From contig CAMCBU010000004.1 of the NCBI GenBank assembly GCA_945873095.1, positions 1-64,000 on the forward strand: a DNA stretch of 64,000 bases. Reading direction: 5' to 3'. The translations under genes were made by a program, and so were the position numbers. The notes under the pieces are model-generated. The model was not told where the DNA came from. It saw nothing but the letters and a program-made list of their open reading frames with translations, and searched no databases. This document shows, piece after piece, positions 36,985 to 45,997 of this stretch. Each line of letters starts with the position of its first letter. Within the stretch, counting starts at the first letter, position 1. The DNA is from Klebsiella pneumoniae (GTDB lineage Bacteria > Pseudomonadota > Gammaproteobacteria > Steroidobacterales > Steroidobacteraceae).

Positions 36985-39414
36985 TCAGAACTGGTATTTG
37001 AGGCGAACGTAGTACTGCCCACCGTCGGTATCGTACGGAGCGTTGCGCGAATAAATCAAACCGCGATTGGCCTGATTGACTGCTTCATCCGGATAGGCAT
37101 CGAACACGTTTTCAGCCCCGAGCTTGATCGCCAGACTATCGGTCACTTGGTAATCGAAGGCAAGATCGACCAGCGTCATGCTGCCGAAGTCTTGGAAGAG
37201 CTCACCCGTCGAATTACCCGTCACATCCAGCCAAGGTCCGTAGTAGCGACCCCGGACCGAAAGCTCCCAAGGACCACTCTGCACGACCGCTGATGCCGTA
37301 CCGTTCAGTTTCGGGCGGGCTTCCTCAAAAACGCGACGGGTGGTGACCCCCGTTGGATTGAGGACCGCACCGCTCAGAACGGTGGTCTCGTTGTGATTGA
37401 TGCCGGCCGTCAAGGTCAGACGGGTTGCGTCGAAGGCGTGCGAATAAGAACCGATCAAGTCCACGCCTTCGGTGCGAGTGTCGTAGTCGTTGGTGAAGAA
37501 GGACACGCGGGTCAGCGTCGAGGCGCCGGGGATACCCCCCGCGACCAGTGCGGCACGCACCGCATCGGTTACCGCGAACGAACCGGTCTGACTGAAACGA
37601 TCCTGCACCTCGATACGATAAGCATCGAGCGTCAAAGATAATCCCATCGCACTGCGCCACGCGAGGCCCACGCTCAAGCTGTCACTCGTCTCAGGTGTCA
37701 GCACGGCCGGCGCAGGCGACAACCCGGCGACACCAGCCAACACGCCCGGTGGTACGCGGCCGCTCGTGAACACTTGCAATGTCGCCACGTCCAGACCCTG
37801 CACGATCTGCGAGGTGTTTTGCTGACCCGGGGTGGGCGCGCGGAATCCGGTCGATACCGTTGCACGCAAGGCGAGATCGTCGGTGAGTTCGTAACGAGCA
37901 CCGAGTTTGTAGTCGAAGTTGTCGCCGAAATCGTCGTAGTCTTCGAAGCGACCGGCCAACGCCAAGCGCAGCTTGTCGGTGACCGGTAAATCGACGTCGA
38001 TGAATGCAGCAGTGTTCTTGCGCGGAAACTCGCCGGACTGCGTCGGAGTAAATCCGGGAAACCCATTGGCATTGGCCGCCAAACGTGCGGGGGGTGCAGC
38101 ACCCGGACCTACGGCATAAGACGCAGGGTCGCCCGGCGCAATGTTGTAGGTTTCCTCGCGTGCCTCGAAACCGAACGCGACCGTCGTCTTCTCATCTGCC
38201 ACCAAACCACCCAACGTCCACGTGAAGTCGGCGTTGAGATTCAGCTCCTCTTGGGCGATCCGTCCGAGATAAAAGAAAGTCGGGCTCGTCGGTCCCAAGG
38301 AGGCGTTGATGGTTTCGCCCAAGGTGTAGTCGATGCCGCTACGCCCGGAGGAGGCACTGAAGTCGTACGAGAACGAGTCGGTCCAATCGCCCCGCGCTCC
38401 GACGACGAGTTGGTAGTCCTGATCTTCTGAGCCAAAGCGCGGCGTGAAGCCCGCGGGATAAATCGAGCGCAGATCAAACCCGGGGAACGCGGGGCTACTG
38501 CCGTAAACGGTGGGGTTGCCCACAGGATTACGCCAGTTGAAATCACTCAAGCCGTTCCCTTGCCCGGCGGTGCCGAAGAGGTAGAACTCCGTGAAATCGA
38601 GTGGCACTTTGGTATTGACCGCCGCGCGCCAGGTTCGCAGATCCGGCTGACCCCAGCGTTGGACGGGATTCGGTACGACCAACGACGGAACAGCCTGTTG
38701 CAGCGCGATCGCATCCGGGCGTTGCCGGGTACGCGAGGTCAGCTCCTGATCGTTCCACTCGAAGGATGCCGAAAGGTGACCGCCGCCGTCGAAGGCGCTA
38801 CCGCCGCGAAGACTGTACTGCTGTGTCGCGCCGTCACCTTCAAAGTATTGACCCATCTGCGCGGTCGCCTCGAAGCCTGTCGACTCATCGAGGATGATGT
38901 TGATGACGCCGGCGATCGCATCGGAACCATACTGAGCCGAGGCGCCGTCACGCAGCACCTCGACACGTCCGATGGCACTGGTCGGAATTTGCGACAAGTC
39001 CGGTCCCTGCGCGCCGCGCGATCCGAGCAATGCCGAGCGGTGAAAGCGCTTGCCATTAAGGAGAACCAGCGTTTGATCGGGCGATAGACTGCGCAGCGTC
39101 GCCGGACGGACGAACACTTGTCCGTCAGCCATCGGCAAGCGCTGCACGTTGTACGACGGAACGAGTTGAGCAAGCACGTCCGTCAGATCGCTCGATATCG
39201 AGGATTCGATCGCCGCATCGGTCAACAAGTCGACCGGCGCCAGCGTCTCGAACACCGTTCTCTCCGCTGCACGCGTGCCAGTCACGATGACCTCGTCCAA
39301 ACCACTGCCGTCTGCGGGTTCTGTGGAGTTGTTTTGTGCAAACGCGGGTGTGACTGCCACTGCAATCCAAAGAATTGCGAGCGACGGCGGGGCCTTGACA
39401 AGTTTCGTCATCAT
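36985..39414 (-). CDS. TonB-dependent outer-membrane receptor 1
   Basis: An 809-residue receptor that imports a scarce ligand across the outer membrane using TonB energy. A signal peptide ends at AFAQ; the plug domain starts near DEVIVTGTRAAERT and contains IGRVEVLRDGASAQYGSDAIAGVINI, noted as GRVEVLRDGASAQYGSDAIA. The barrel ends with the aromatic YYVRLKYQF. The start is ATG 39414 with a GAGGA ribosome site; TTG 39417 is an artefact. It lies between receptor 2 (24-base gap) and the PLP enzyme. The ligand is unknown; PhoX upstream suggests an organophosphate or its product. Confidence 0.93.
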   Translation of the reverse strand: MMTKLVKAPPSLAILWIAVAVTPAFAQNNSTEPADGSGLDEVIVTGTRAAERTVFETLAPVDLLTDAAIESSISSDLTDVLAQLVPSYNVQRLPMADGQVFVRPATLRSLSPDQTLVLLNGKRFHRSALLGSRGAQGPDLSQIPTSAIGRVEVLRDGASAQYGSDAIAGVINIILDESTGFEATAQMGQYFEGDGATQQYSLRGGSAFDGGGHLSASFEWNDQELTSRTRQRPDAIALQQAVPSLVVPNPVQRWGQPDLRTWRAAVNTKVPLDFTEFYLFGTAGQGNGLSDFNWRNPVGNPTVYGSSPAFPGFDLRSIYPAGFTPRFGSEDQDYQLVVGARGDWTDSFSYDFSASSGRSGIDYTLGETINASLGPTSPTFFYLGRIAQEELNLNADFTWTLGGLVADEKTTVAFGFEAREETYNIAPGDPASYAVGPGAAPPARLAANANGFPGFTPTQSGEFPRKNTAAFIDVDLPVTDKLRLALAGRFEDYDDFGDNFDYKLGARYELTDDLALRATVSTGFRAPTPGQQNTSQIVQGLDVATLQVFTSGRVPPGVLAGVAGLSPAPAVLTPETSDSLSVGLAWRSAMGLSLTLDAYRIEVQDRFSQTGSFAVTDAVRAALVAGGIPGASTLTRVSFFTNDYDTRTEGVDLIGSYSHAFDATRLTLTAGINHNETTVLSGAVLNPTGVTTRRVFEEARPKLNGTASAVVQSGPWELSVRGRYYGPWLDVTGNSTGELFQDFGSMTLVDLAFDYQVTDSLAIKLGAENVFDAYPDEAVNQANRGLIYSRNAPYDTDGGQYYVRLKYQF

Positions 39415-39438
39415 CAAAATTCCTCAGTAGCGGGTCGA

Positions 39439-41937
39439 TCAGAAACGATAGGTTGCCGAGATTCGATACGAACGACCCAAGATCGGCCGGGCGGTGTAGA
39501 ACCGTGCACCGGCATCGCCGGAAACGAACTGGCCAGCGCGGGGGTTGCCCTCCGTCAGACCGATTTCATTACTCAGATTCACGCCGTGGAAGCCGACGGT
39601 CAGTTGCTCGGTCGCCTTCCATGTGACGTTGGCACCGAGCACCTCATAGGCCGGCAGCGACTGCGAGTTGGCCGCATCCGCGTAGCGCTTCGAGTAGTAC
39701 TCCGCATCCAATTCGGCACGCAAACGTCCGCCCATCAATTTCACACCCGGGTTGAGACGCGCCGATACCTCGGGAACACGAATCAACTGGTTGCCGTTGA
39801 AGGTCACCACCACGGGCTGTCCACCAACGTTGTTGGTGAAGGTGAAGCTCTCGTACTCAGGCTGCTGCCACGTCAAGGCGCCACCGACATAGAACATCTC
39901 TCCGAGGCTGACATTGCCCTCAACTTCGACACCGACCGTTTTGGTGTCGGCATAGCCGACACGCGTGGTGAAACTGTTGGTCGCGTTGTTGAACACGTTG
40001 TCGGTGAAACGTACGCCCTCGAATTTCGACTGGAACGCAGTCGCGTAGAGGGAATAATTGCTCCCCTCCAGCTTGAGGCCCGCCTCGAGCATGGTGATCG
40101 GCGTCACGCGTATGTCGGTACGTACGGCATCACCGGCGCTACCCTGAAACTCCGAGGGTGACGGCAATCGTCCCGTATCGGTCACGCGCAAAAAGGCGCC
40201 GAAACCGTCGTTGAACTGATAATTCAACCCGAGCGTGAAGCTGGTCTGGTCGTAGGTACGCGCAAAGCCCTGGAAAACGCCTGTGCCCGTGATCACCTGG
40301 TTATCAGCCAGAGTTCCCGCGACGCCAAGATCCACCGTCTTTTTGCCCTCGACGGCGCCGGAGAAATCGATCTCCTCGTAACGAACGCCGAGGTCGAGGC
40401 GCAACGCCTCACTGAGCTTCCACTCGTCGGCGAGGTAGAGTGCGGTGCTGCGCGCCTCGACGGTGGCGTTGTCGAACAACGAGCCATAACGCAGGATGCC
40501 GTTATCGGTTACCTTGCCGACGATCGCGCCGGTCCCGCCAATGGCGAGCACATCGACGCGTCGTGCCTGATCGCGCAGCTCGAGGTTGGCGGTCGCCATG
40601 AATCGATCGTAGTCGTAGGAGTAATCGGCGAGATACGCGCCGACAGTGACATCGTGGGTTGCACCACCGAGCTCGAACTGCTTGGAAACCCGCAGGTCGT
40701 TTGCGAACTCGCGCAGCGGAACGATCACGCTGAGCAGATTTCCGCTGATCATCAGTCCGTTGCCATTCGCGCCGTCGAGATTGAAGGCCTCGCCGGAAGT
40801 CGCGTACACCATGCGTAAATCGGCGCCCGGATACGCAGTCTGCGCAGCTGCTCGCAGCGACGCCAGTCGTGCCCGTGCCGTTTCCACGTTGCCGGTCGGG
40901 AACAGACCGTTACGGGTGATCTCGGAGTCGCGAAGTCGCGCGATGTTACGCAAGCGCCAACCATCGCCGAGACCCACGTCGAGTTTTGCGGTGAGCTGCG
41001 TTAGCTTCACGTCGGTTCCGCGCCGCAAGTCGAACGCATAGGGACCATTGACGTTCATGAAGCTCAGCAAGCGGTTATCCGGACCCGCGAGCGTTCCGAA
41101 GTTGGGATCGAATCCCGAGATGGCCGCGACATCGCCAGACGAATCGAAGGTCAGCGGCACTGGCAGTAAGAACCCGACGTTGTCGTCGATGTGCTTGAGG
41201 TTCACGTCGATTCGACCGTCCGCCAAATCGTGGCCGATCGCGACACGGAACTGACCGCCTTGATTCTGGCGAAAGCCCGGCGGACGAATGCCATCATCAC
41301 TGCGGAAAAATCCGCCAACGGACATATCCCACGACTCACCGAGCGGCGCGCCGTAGTAGAAATCGGTGCGATACATGTCGTAGTCGCCAACCTGCACCTT
41401 CACTAAACCCTCGGCCTTATCGCTTGGGCGTCGGGTGATGAAGTTGACGACGCCACCTGGCGAGTTGGCCGCGAAAATTGCCGACGGACCGCCGCGAACC
41501 GCTTCCACGCGACCGATCGTTTCGTCGAGACGGAACGACTGATCGGCGTTCAACCAACCGAGGCCGCCGTCATGCTGAATGGTCAGCCCGTCTTCCTGAA
41601 TCGTGACCGACGAATAACCATCGGTCGGAATGCCACGCGAACGTACGTTGTTGGACGCTTCACCACCGGACGCTTCGACCCAAAAACCCGGGACCGACTT
41701 GAACACTTCCGCGGTGCTGAGCGGAGCGACGAAGCGCAAGCGCTCGGCATCGAGTGAGGTCGCTGCATAGCTGACGTCGACTTTCGCCAACTGACCGAGG
41801 CCAGCGCGTCCCGTGACGATCACCTCTTCTAAGGCTTGCTCGCGATTCGACTCCGACGTCTGCGATACAGCTGCGGATGCAGCGATCAACATCGACACGG
41901 TTGCGGCAATCGACCAGCGGATATCACGGTTGCTCAT
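39439..41937 (-). CDS. TonB-dependent outer-membrane receptor 2
   Basis: An 832-residue receptor, unrelated in detail to receptor 1. A signal peptide ends near AAVSQ; the plug begins LEEVIVTGRAGLGQL and carries IGRVEAVRGGPSAIFAANSPGG. The barrel closes with YRISATYRF. The ATG at 41937 has a GGGAGA ribosome site. It follows the PHP hydrolase gene by 34 bases, within the run that begins at PhoX. FecA-like receptors of this kind import iron complexes, sugars or other compounds; the context points to phosphorus compounds, which is inference. Confidence 0.93.
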   Translation of the reverse strand: MSNRDIRWSIAATVSMLIAASAAVSQTSESNREQALEEVIVTGRAGLGQLAKVDVSYAATSLDAERLRFVAPLSTAEVFKSVPGFWVEASGGEASNNVRSRGIPTDGYSSVTIQEDGLTIQHDGGLGWLNADQSFRLDETIGRVEAVRGGPSAIFAANSPGGVVNFITRRPSDKAEGLVKVQVGDYDMYRTDFYYGAPLGESWDMSVGGFFRSDDGIRPPGFRQNQGGQFRVAIGHDLADGRIDVNLKHIDDNVGFLLPVPLTFDSSGDVAAISGFDPNFGTLAGPDNRLLSFMNVNGPYAFDLRRGTDVKLTQLTAKLDVGLGDGWRLRNIARLRDSEITRNGLFPTGNVETARARLASLRAAAQTAYPGADLRMVYATSGEAFNLDGANGNGLMISGNLLSVIVPLREFANDLRVSKQFELGGATHDVTVGAYLADYSYDYDRFMATANLELRDQARRVDVLAIGGTGAIVGKVTDNGILRYGSLFDNATVEARSTALYLADEWKLSEALRLDLGVRYEEIDFSGAVEGKKTVDLGVAGTLADNQVITGTGVFQGFARTYDQTSFTLGLNYQFNDGFGAFLRVTDTGRLPSPSEFQGSAGDAVRTDIRVTPITMLEAGLKLEGSNYSLYATAFQSKFEGVRFTDNVFNNATNSFTTRVGYADTKTVGVEVEGNVSLGEMFYVGGALTWQQPEYESFTFTNNVGGQPVVVTFNGNQLIRVPEVSARLNPGVKLMGGRLRAELDAEYYSKRYADAANSQSLPAYEVLGANVTWKATEQLTVGFHGVNLSNEIGLTEGNPRAGQFVSGDAGARFYTARPILGRSYRISATYRF

Positions 41938-41971
41938 CTTATTGTCTCCCTTGAGTTGGCTTGGCAGTAGA

Positions 41972-43555
41972 TCAGGGTTTTCCTGCAGGACCCTTGCAGG
42001 TGGGTTGCGATTTCATGTCGGTGACGAAATAGATCGGGTTCGAGATCAGCAACAGACGTCCTGTTGCCGGCTCTCGAACATCGGCTCTGAGCCAACGCTC
42101 ACAACCGCTCGTCTTGAGTGGGATCGTCATGGTGGCGCTCGAGATCGCGAGCGACTGAACGACGCGCCCACGGCTTGAATCGCCAATAGTCACAATCAGC
42201 TGCTGACCCAGAACGTCGCGAGTTGCAACTTCGAGCGAGAAATCCGTCTCGGGTGCGAGCTGCACCACGCCGCCCATCGCGACGTTTTGAGTCGCGCTAA
42301 TCACATTCAGATCGACATGGCGCGTCTGCGTACCGTCGACATCCACGAACGCGCGGCCTTCGCGTACGCTCGAAAAAAGCGCTCGTTGCGAGAGCTGCGA
42401 CGCGTAAACGACACTTCGCGGCCGTCCGACTGGCACCTGTCGATCGGCCGCTGCGGCTGGATCGTGCGAGTCACTGCCGGCAAGCGCCGTCACACGCACG
42501 CCGCGATCCAACAACCGCTGCCAATATTCGAGTGCTGAGAACGGGCCTTCGGCACTGGCAAAGCGCAGCAGCGAGCCGCCGTTGACGACCTCGACGGCGT
42601 CGACCTCGCCCCAGCCGGCTTGACCAGACCATCCGCAACCCATGCAATCTTCATTGGCCGGCAAACCGGGATGGTTGACGATGACGAGACCACGTCGTCG
42701 TCGGGTCTCGCTGAAAACCGCTGCGATATCGACTGCGCTCGAGTCCGGCTTGAGGAACGCTGGCCACTGGTCGATACCCAACACGTTGGCATGACCACCG
42801 AACGTCGTCATCTCCATGCCGGGGATGATCAGCAGTTGATCGAAGTAGGCTTGGAGTTCGCGCAACCCGTTGTAGTGCGCGTTAGTGTTGTGATCGGTGA
42901 TCGCAATGAAATCCAGCGCCTCACGGTCGACCGCGAGCAGAGTTTTGAAAATCGGACAGGGCACGCGGCGCCCCGTGCGACTCTCACAGCTCCCGTCGCT
43001 GTGCGCGGTGTGAGCATGAAAATCGCCGCGATACCATCTCGCCTCGCCGCGTAACGCCCCGGCGACGAAGGCCGACTCCGGTAATACGTGCCCTTGGCGG
43101 TGCAGACGTATGCGTACCTCGTAGTTGGTCGGCGGCATTCCGCGCCCGGGCAGACCCACGGTCGCGCGTACGTTCGGGAACCCCATCACGAGGCGCCACA
43201 TACCCGAGCGAATCGGACCGGGCAGATACGATGGCGTGGCATCCACCGCACCGATAGTCACTGCGGTTTTGTCACTCCCACTCGCCCCACGAAAACCCGC
43301 CTCGTCGTACAAGGCGAGATCGACCACCGTCCGCACGCCTTGGCCATCATGAGAAAAATCGATGTCGATCCGATCGATCCCCGTTGGGACTTCGAATTCC
43401 ACTGCGCGGAATCGCTGATGATCGACACCGGTGATGGTGCCGACTCGGCGCAGTTCGATGGCATCCGCGGCCGCGGGCGGTGGCGAGGATGCAATCCCCA
43501 CCACCGCCGAGAGCCACATTCCGAATAGCCAACCGATCAGGGTTGGTCGATACAT
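41972..43555 (-). CDS. Exported PHP-domain metallohydrolase (CehA/McbA-like)
   Basis: A 527-residue protein with a signal peptide (hydrophobic IGWLFGMWLSAVVGIA, cleavage near PAAADA). The middle is a PHP domain with metal ligands in RGDFHAHTAHSDGSC (H180, H182), AITDHN, VNHPG and AGSDSHDP. PHP enzymes are phosphoesterases or related hydrolases; CehA/McbA-like members include carbamate and ester hydrolases. The first 150 residues look like a beta-rich domain. The start codon ATG shares one base with the PhoX stop (TGATG), so expression is coupled to the alkaline phosphatase. Confidence 0.88.
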   Translation of the reverse strand: MYRPTLIGWLFGMWLSAVVGIASSPPPAAADAIELRRVGTITGVDHQRFRAVEFEVPTGIDRIDIDFSHDGQGVRTVVDLALYDEAGFRGASGSDKTAVTIGAVDATPSYLPGPIRSGMWRLVMGFPNVRATVGLPGRGMPPTNYEVRIRLHRQGHVLPESAFVAGALRGEARWYRGDFHAHTAHSDGSCESRTGRRVPCPIFKTLLAVDREALDFIAITDHNTNAHYNGLRELQAYFDQLLIIPGMEMTTFGGHANVLGIDQWPAFLKPDSSAVDIAAVFSETRRRRGLVIVNHPGLPANEDCMGCGWSGQAGWGEVDAVEVVNGGSLLRFASAEGPFSALEYWQRLLDRGVRVTALAGSDSHDPAAAADRQVPVGRPRSVVYASQLSQRALFSSVREGRAFVDVDGTQTRHVDLNVISATQNVAMGGVVQLAPETDFSLEVATRDVLGQQLIVTIGDSSRGRVVQSLAISSATMTIPLKTSGCERWLRADVREPATGRLLLISNPIYFVTDMKSQPTCKGPAGKP

Positions 43556-45741
43556 CACGCTGCGACGATGCCGCCGTCGTCGCGTTGGATCACGATCGTG
43601 GCCGATCGCGGTCGCGTCAAGCCACCATCCGGCCAGTGCGACGGATACTTGCTCGGGCTCGAGAGATCAGCGAGCGGCATATCCTCGCCCGGGTGCTGAA
43701 TGTTGACGAACAGCGCCTTGCCGTCAGGTGACTCGGTGATCCCGGTGATTTCGCACTGCACGGGCCCGACCAAGAAGCGCTTCAGCTTCGTCGTGCCGGG
43801 AGCGGCACCGACGTACGTCTGCACGGTCTTCGTGGCACCACTCGCATCGGTGTTGGTCACGGTTCGCGCAGCACCATCACCGACCGTGCCCGGCAGGGCC
43901 GCGAGCAGCATGCAGTTGGTGACATCCGTGTAGGCACCATCATCGGTCTGGATCCAGAAGATGCCATTCGAACCGAACCACGCGCCATCGGGGCTCGAGA
44001 AATCGTTCTCGGCGGTGAGGCCGGAGAGGTTCACCGTCGCCGCATCAGCCGTCGCGCGCGCGCCGAACACATAGACGTCCCACCGGAACGTCAAGGCGGC
44101 GGGCTCCGCTTCGAGCCAGCGGATGATGTGCCCGTTCGGATTACCCCGCTGCGCGGACCCGTTGGTACGTGCGTCGTTGTAATGACGGGGATTGGCCGCA
44201 TCGGTCGAGGCCAAGGTCCGTAGTGACGAGTTGCTGTTGGTCAAAGTCATGTAGACCGCGCCGGTAAAGGGATCCACCGCACCCCACTCGGGGCGATCCA
44301 TCTTGGTTGCGCCGACTGCATCGGCTGCCAGTCGCGCATTGACCAACACATCGGCCTGGTCCGCAAACGCGTAGGGGGTGTAACCCGAGTTCACCGCACC
44401 CGAGTTGAAGGTGAGTTCGACCCAGCGCCCGGTTCCATCGGCACTGAAGATCGCGGCATACAACTTGCCGTTATCAAGATATTTATCGCCGGCCGCCAAG
44501 CCCCGGCTGGCATCAGCCGGATCCCAGACGGCAGTGGATACGTACTTGTAGATGTACTCGTTGCGCGAGTCGCAACCCATGTAATAGACGATCGGCTTGC
44601 CGGCGACGGCCTTCGCCGGCCAAGCGCCCTCGTGAGCGAAGCGTCCCATCGCAGTGCGCTTCTTCGGCACCGACGACGATGTGTACGGATCGATCTCGAC
44701 GTTCCAACCGTAGGTGTTCGGCGCATTGCGATAGTCGTCCGATCCGTTGGTCGAGGTGCCCAACACCTCCGCATTCCAACGACCATAGAGGTTGTCTGCG
44801 GTATCAGGCGTCGGCGTCGCCCACAGTTCGCGACCCGCTCCCGCTACGCCGTAGCGCGCGAACGACGCGAGTTCCTTGGCGGTTCGCTTGGCGTTATCCG
44901 TCGCCGCAGTGCGGCGGAAGTAGCCGGCCCAGTTCTCTTCGCAGGTCAGATAGGTTCCCCACGGCGTATAACCGTGCGCACAGTTATTCACCGTACCGCG
45001 TGTGGCAACACCGGTCGGCGAGAACTTGGTGACCATGTAACGCGAACCGGCGGCGGGTCCGGAGAGTGTCATCGGGGTCAGCGTGTGGATGCGACGATTG
45101 AAAGCAGAATCCTGCTTGTACGTCCAGTTACCCGCCTGCTTGACGACCTCGACGACGGAAACACCATGGACATAGAATTCTTTGAGCACCTCACTAGAAT
45201 TCGTGCGTACTCCGTTGACGATCGTCTGGCCATTGGCATGCAGGAACGACGGTGTGATCGCCTCGTGATTCATCACGAGTAGCGCACGATCCGTCGCAGT
45301 GGCTGAATACTTGCCGTCTGCACCGAGTCCGAAATACTGAATCGCGTCGTGGTGATCTCCAGCGCGTCGATCGAAAGTGGTGGCATCGTCGGTACCGTCG
45401 TTTTTGTAGGCTGCGACGCTGGCCGCCATCGGATCACCGAGGCGGAAGAGAACCGTGGCGTAATAACCGCTCGGAACTCGCAATGCATCGGCGACCGATT
45501 TGGCGACCGGGTTGAAGGAGAGTGTGGTCGCTCGCGGAGGTGCGACGCCGGACGGTGTTGCACCGATCGCATCGGGCGTCGACGAGCCGACATCATCGCC
45601 GTTGCAACCGGCGAGAGCGCCAAACATCGACAATGCTGCGAGGCCGGCACCGCCTTTGAGCAGCATGCGGCGCGCGATGATCGCGCTCATTTCAGGATTG
45701 GGCGAAACGTTGGTGACGAGATCTTGGTCGTGATCGGACAC
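43555..45741 (-). CDS. phoX: PhoX-family alkaline phosphatase, Tat-exported probable lipoprotein
   Basis: A 728-residue phosphatase of the PhoX family, which uses calcium and iron to remove phosphate from many organic esters outside the cytoplasm. The GTG start at 45741 has a near-perfect GGAGG ribosome site, and its N-terminus (SDHDQDLVTNVSPNP) is the family pattern; the frame upstream is not used. A Tat signal (ARRMLLKGGAGLAALSMF, residues 23-40) ends in LAGC with C46, a lipobox followed by Asn, so the enzyme is probably outer-membrane anchored. Family segments include LLVMNHEAI, GTYLTCEENWAGYF and NIQHPGED. First gene of the receptor operon. Confidence 0.93.
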   Translation of the reverse strand: MSDHDQDLVTNVSPNPEMSAIIARRMLLKGGAGLAALSMFGALAGCNGDDVGSSTPDAIGATPSGVAPPRATTLSFNPVAKSVADALRVPSGYYATVLFRLGDPMAASVAAYKNDGTDDATTFDRRAGDHHDAIQYFGLGADGKYSATATDRALLVMNHEAITPSFLHANGQTIVNGVRTNSSEVLKEFYVHGVSVVEVVKQAGNWTYKQDSAFNRRIHTLTPMTLSGPAAGSRYMVTKFSPTGVATRGTVNNCAHGYTPWGTYLTCEENWAGYFRRTAATDNAKRTAKELASFARYGVAGAGRELWATPTPDTADNLYGRWNAEVLGTSTNGSDDYRNAPNTYGWNVEIDPYTSSSVPKKRTAMGRFAHEGAWPAKAVAGKPIVYYMGCDSRNEYIYKYVSTAVWDPADASRGLAAGDKYLDNGKLYAAIFSADGTGRWVELTFNSGAVNSGYTPYAFADQADVLVNARLAADAVGATKMDRPEWGAVDPFTGAVYMTLTNSNSSLRTLASTDAANPRHYNDARTNGSAQRGNPNGHIIRWLEAEPAALTFRWDVYVFGARATADAATVNLSGLTAENDFSSPDGAWFGSNGIFWIQTDDGAYTDVTNCMLLAALPGTVGDGAARTVTNTDASGATKTVQTYVGAAPGTTKLKRFLVGPVQCEITGITESPDGKALFVNIQHPGEDMPLADLSSPSKYPSHWPDGGLTRPRSATIVIQRDDGGIVAA

Positions 45742-45997
45742 GGCAGCCTCCGGCGATAGTGTGGTGTGATCGGTTTTGACGCTAGAGTCCCCCTGCGATG
45801 TGTGGAATTGATGAAGAATTGATGTCAGCGAAGTAACAAACTTCAAACGGTGTCTTGGCGCTGGCTATTTGCAATCGAATCTTCATCGGACAGTCATATC
45901 TTTGATCAAATATAAGATTCTTGGGCGGGGTACTCTCCCTCGCACTGGCCTCCCCTGCACTGCGTTGTACCCAGCACACCATGATTAGCAATACGCC
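45742..45997. other. Divergent promoter region of phoX and the glycosyltransferase operon
   Basis: These 256 bases separate phoX (reverse) from the first glycosyltransferase gene (forward). The middle (about 45885-45925) is AT-rich and must hold both promoters. I looked for a Pho box (tandem CTGTCAT-like repeats 11 bases apart) and found only a single weak half (ACAGTCAT near 45892), so control by PhoB is not shown. No RNA gene or hairpin of note is seen. Confidence 0.4.

Noticed and set aside
45742-45846. N-terminal extension of PhoX to a TTG at 45846
   Set aside because: The GTG at 45741 has a GGAGG ribosome site and gives the family N-terminus; the extension has neither.
45742-45997. Pho box upstream of phoX
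   Set aside because: Only one weak half-site was found; no pair of repeats at 11-base spacing.
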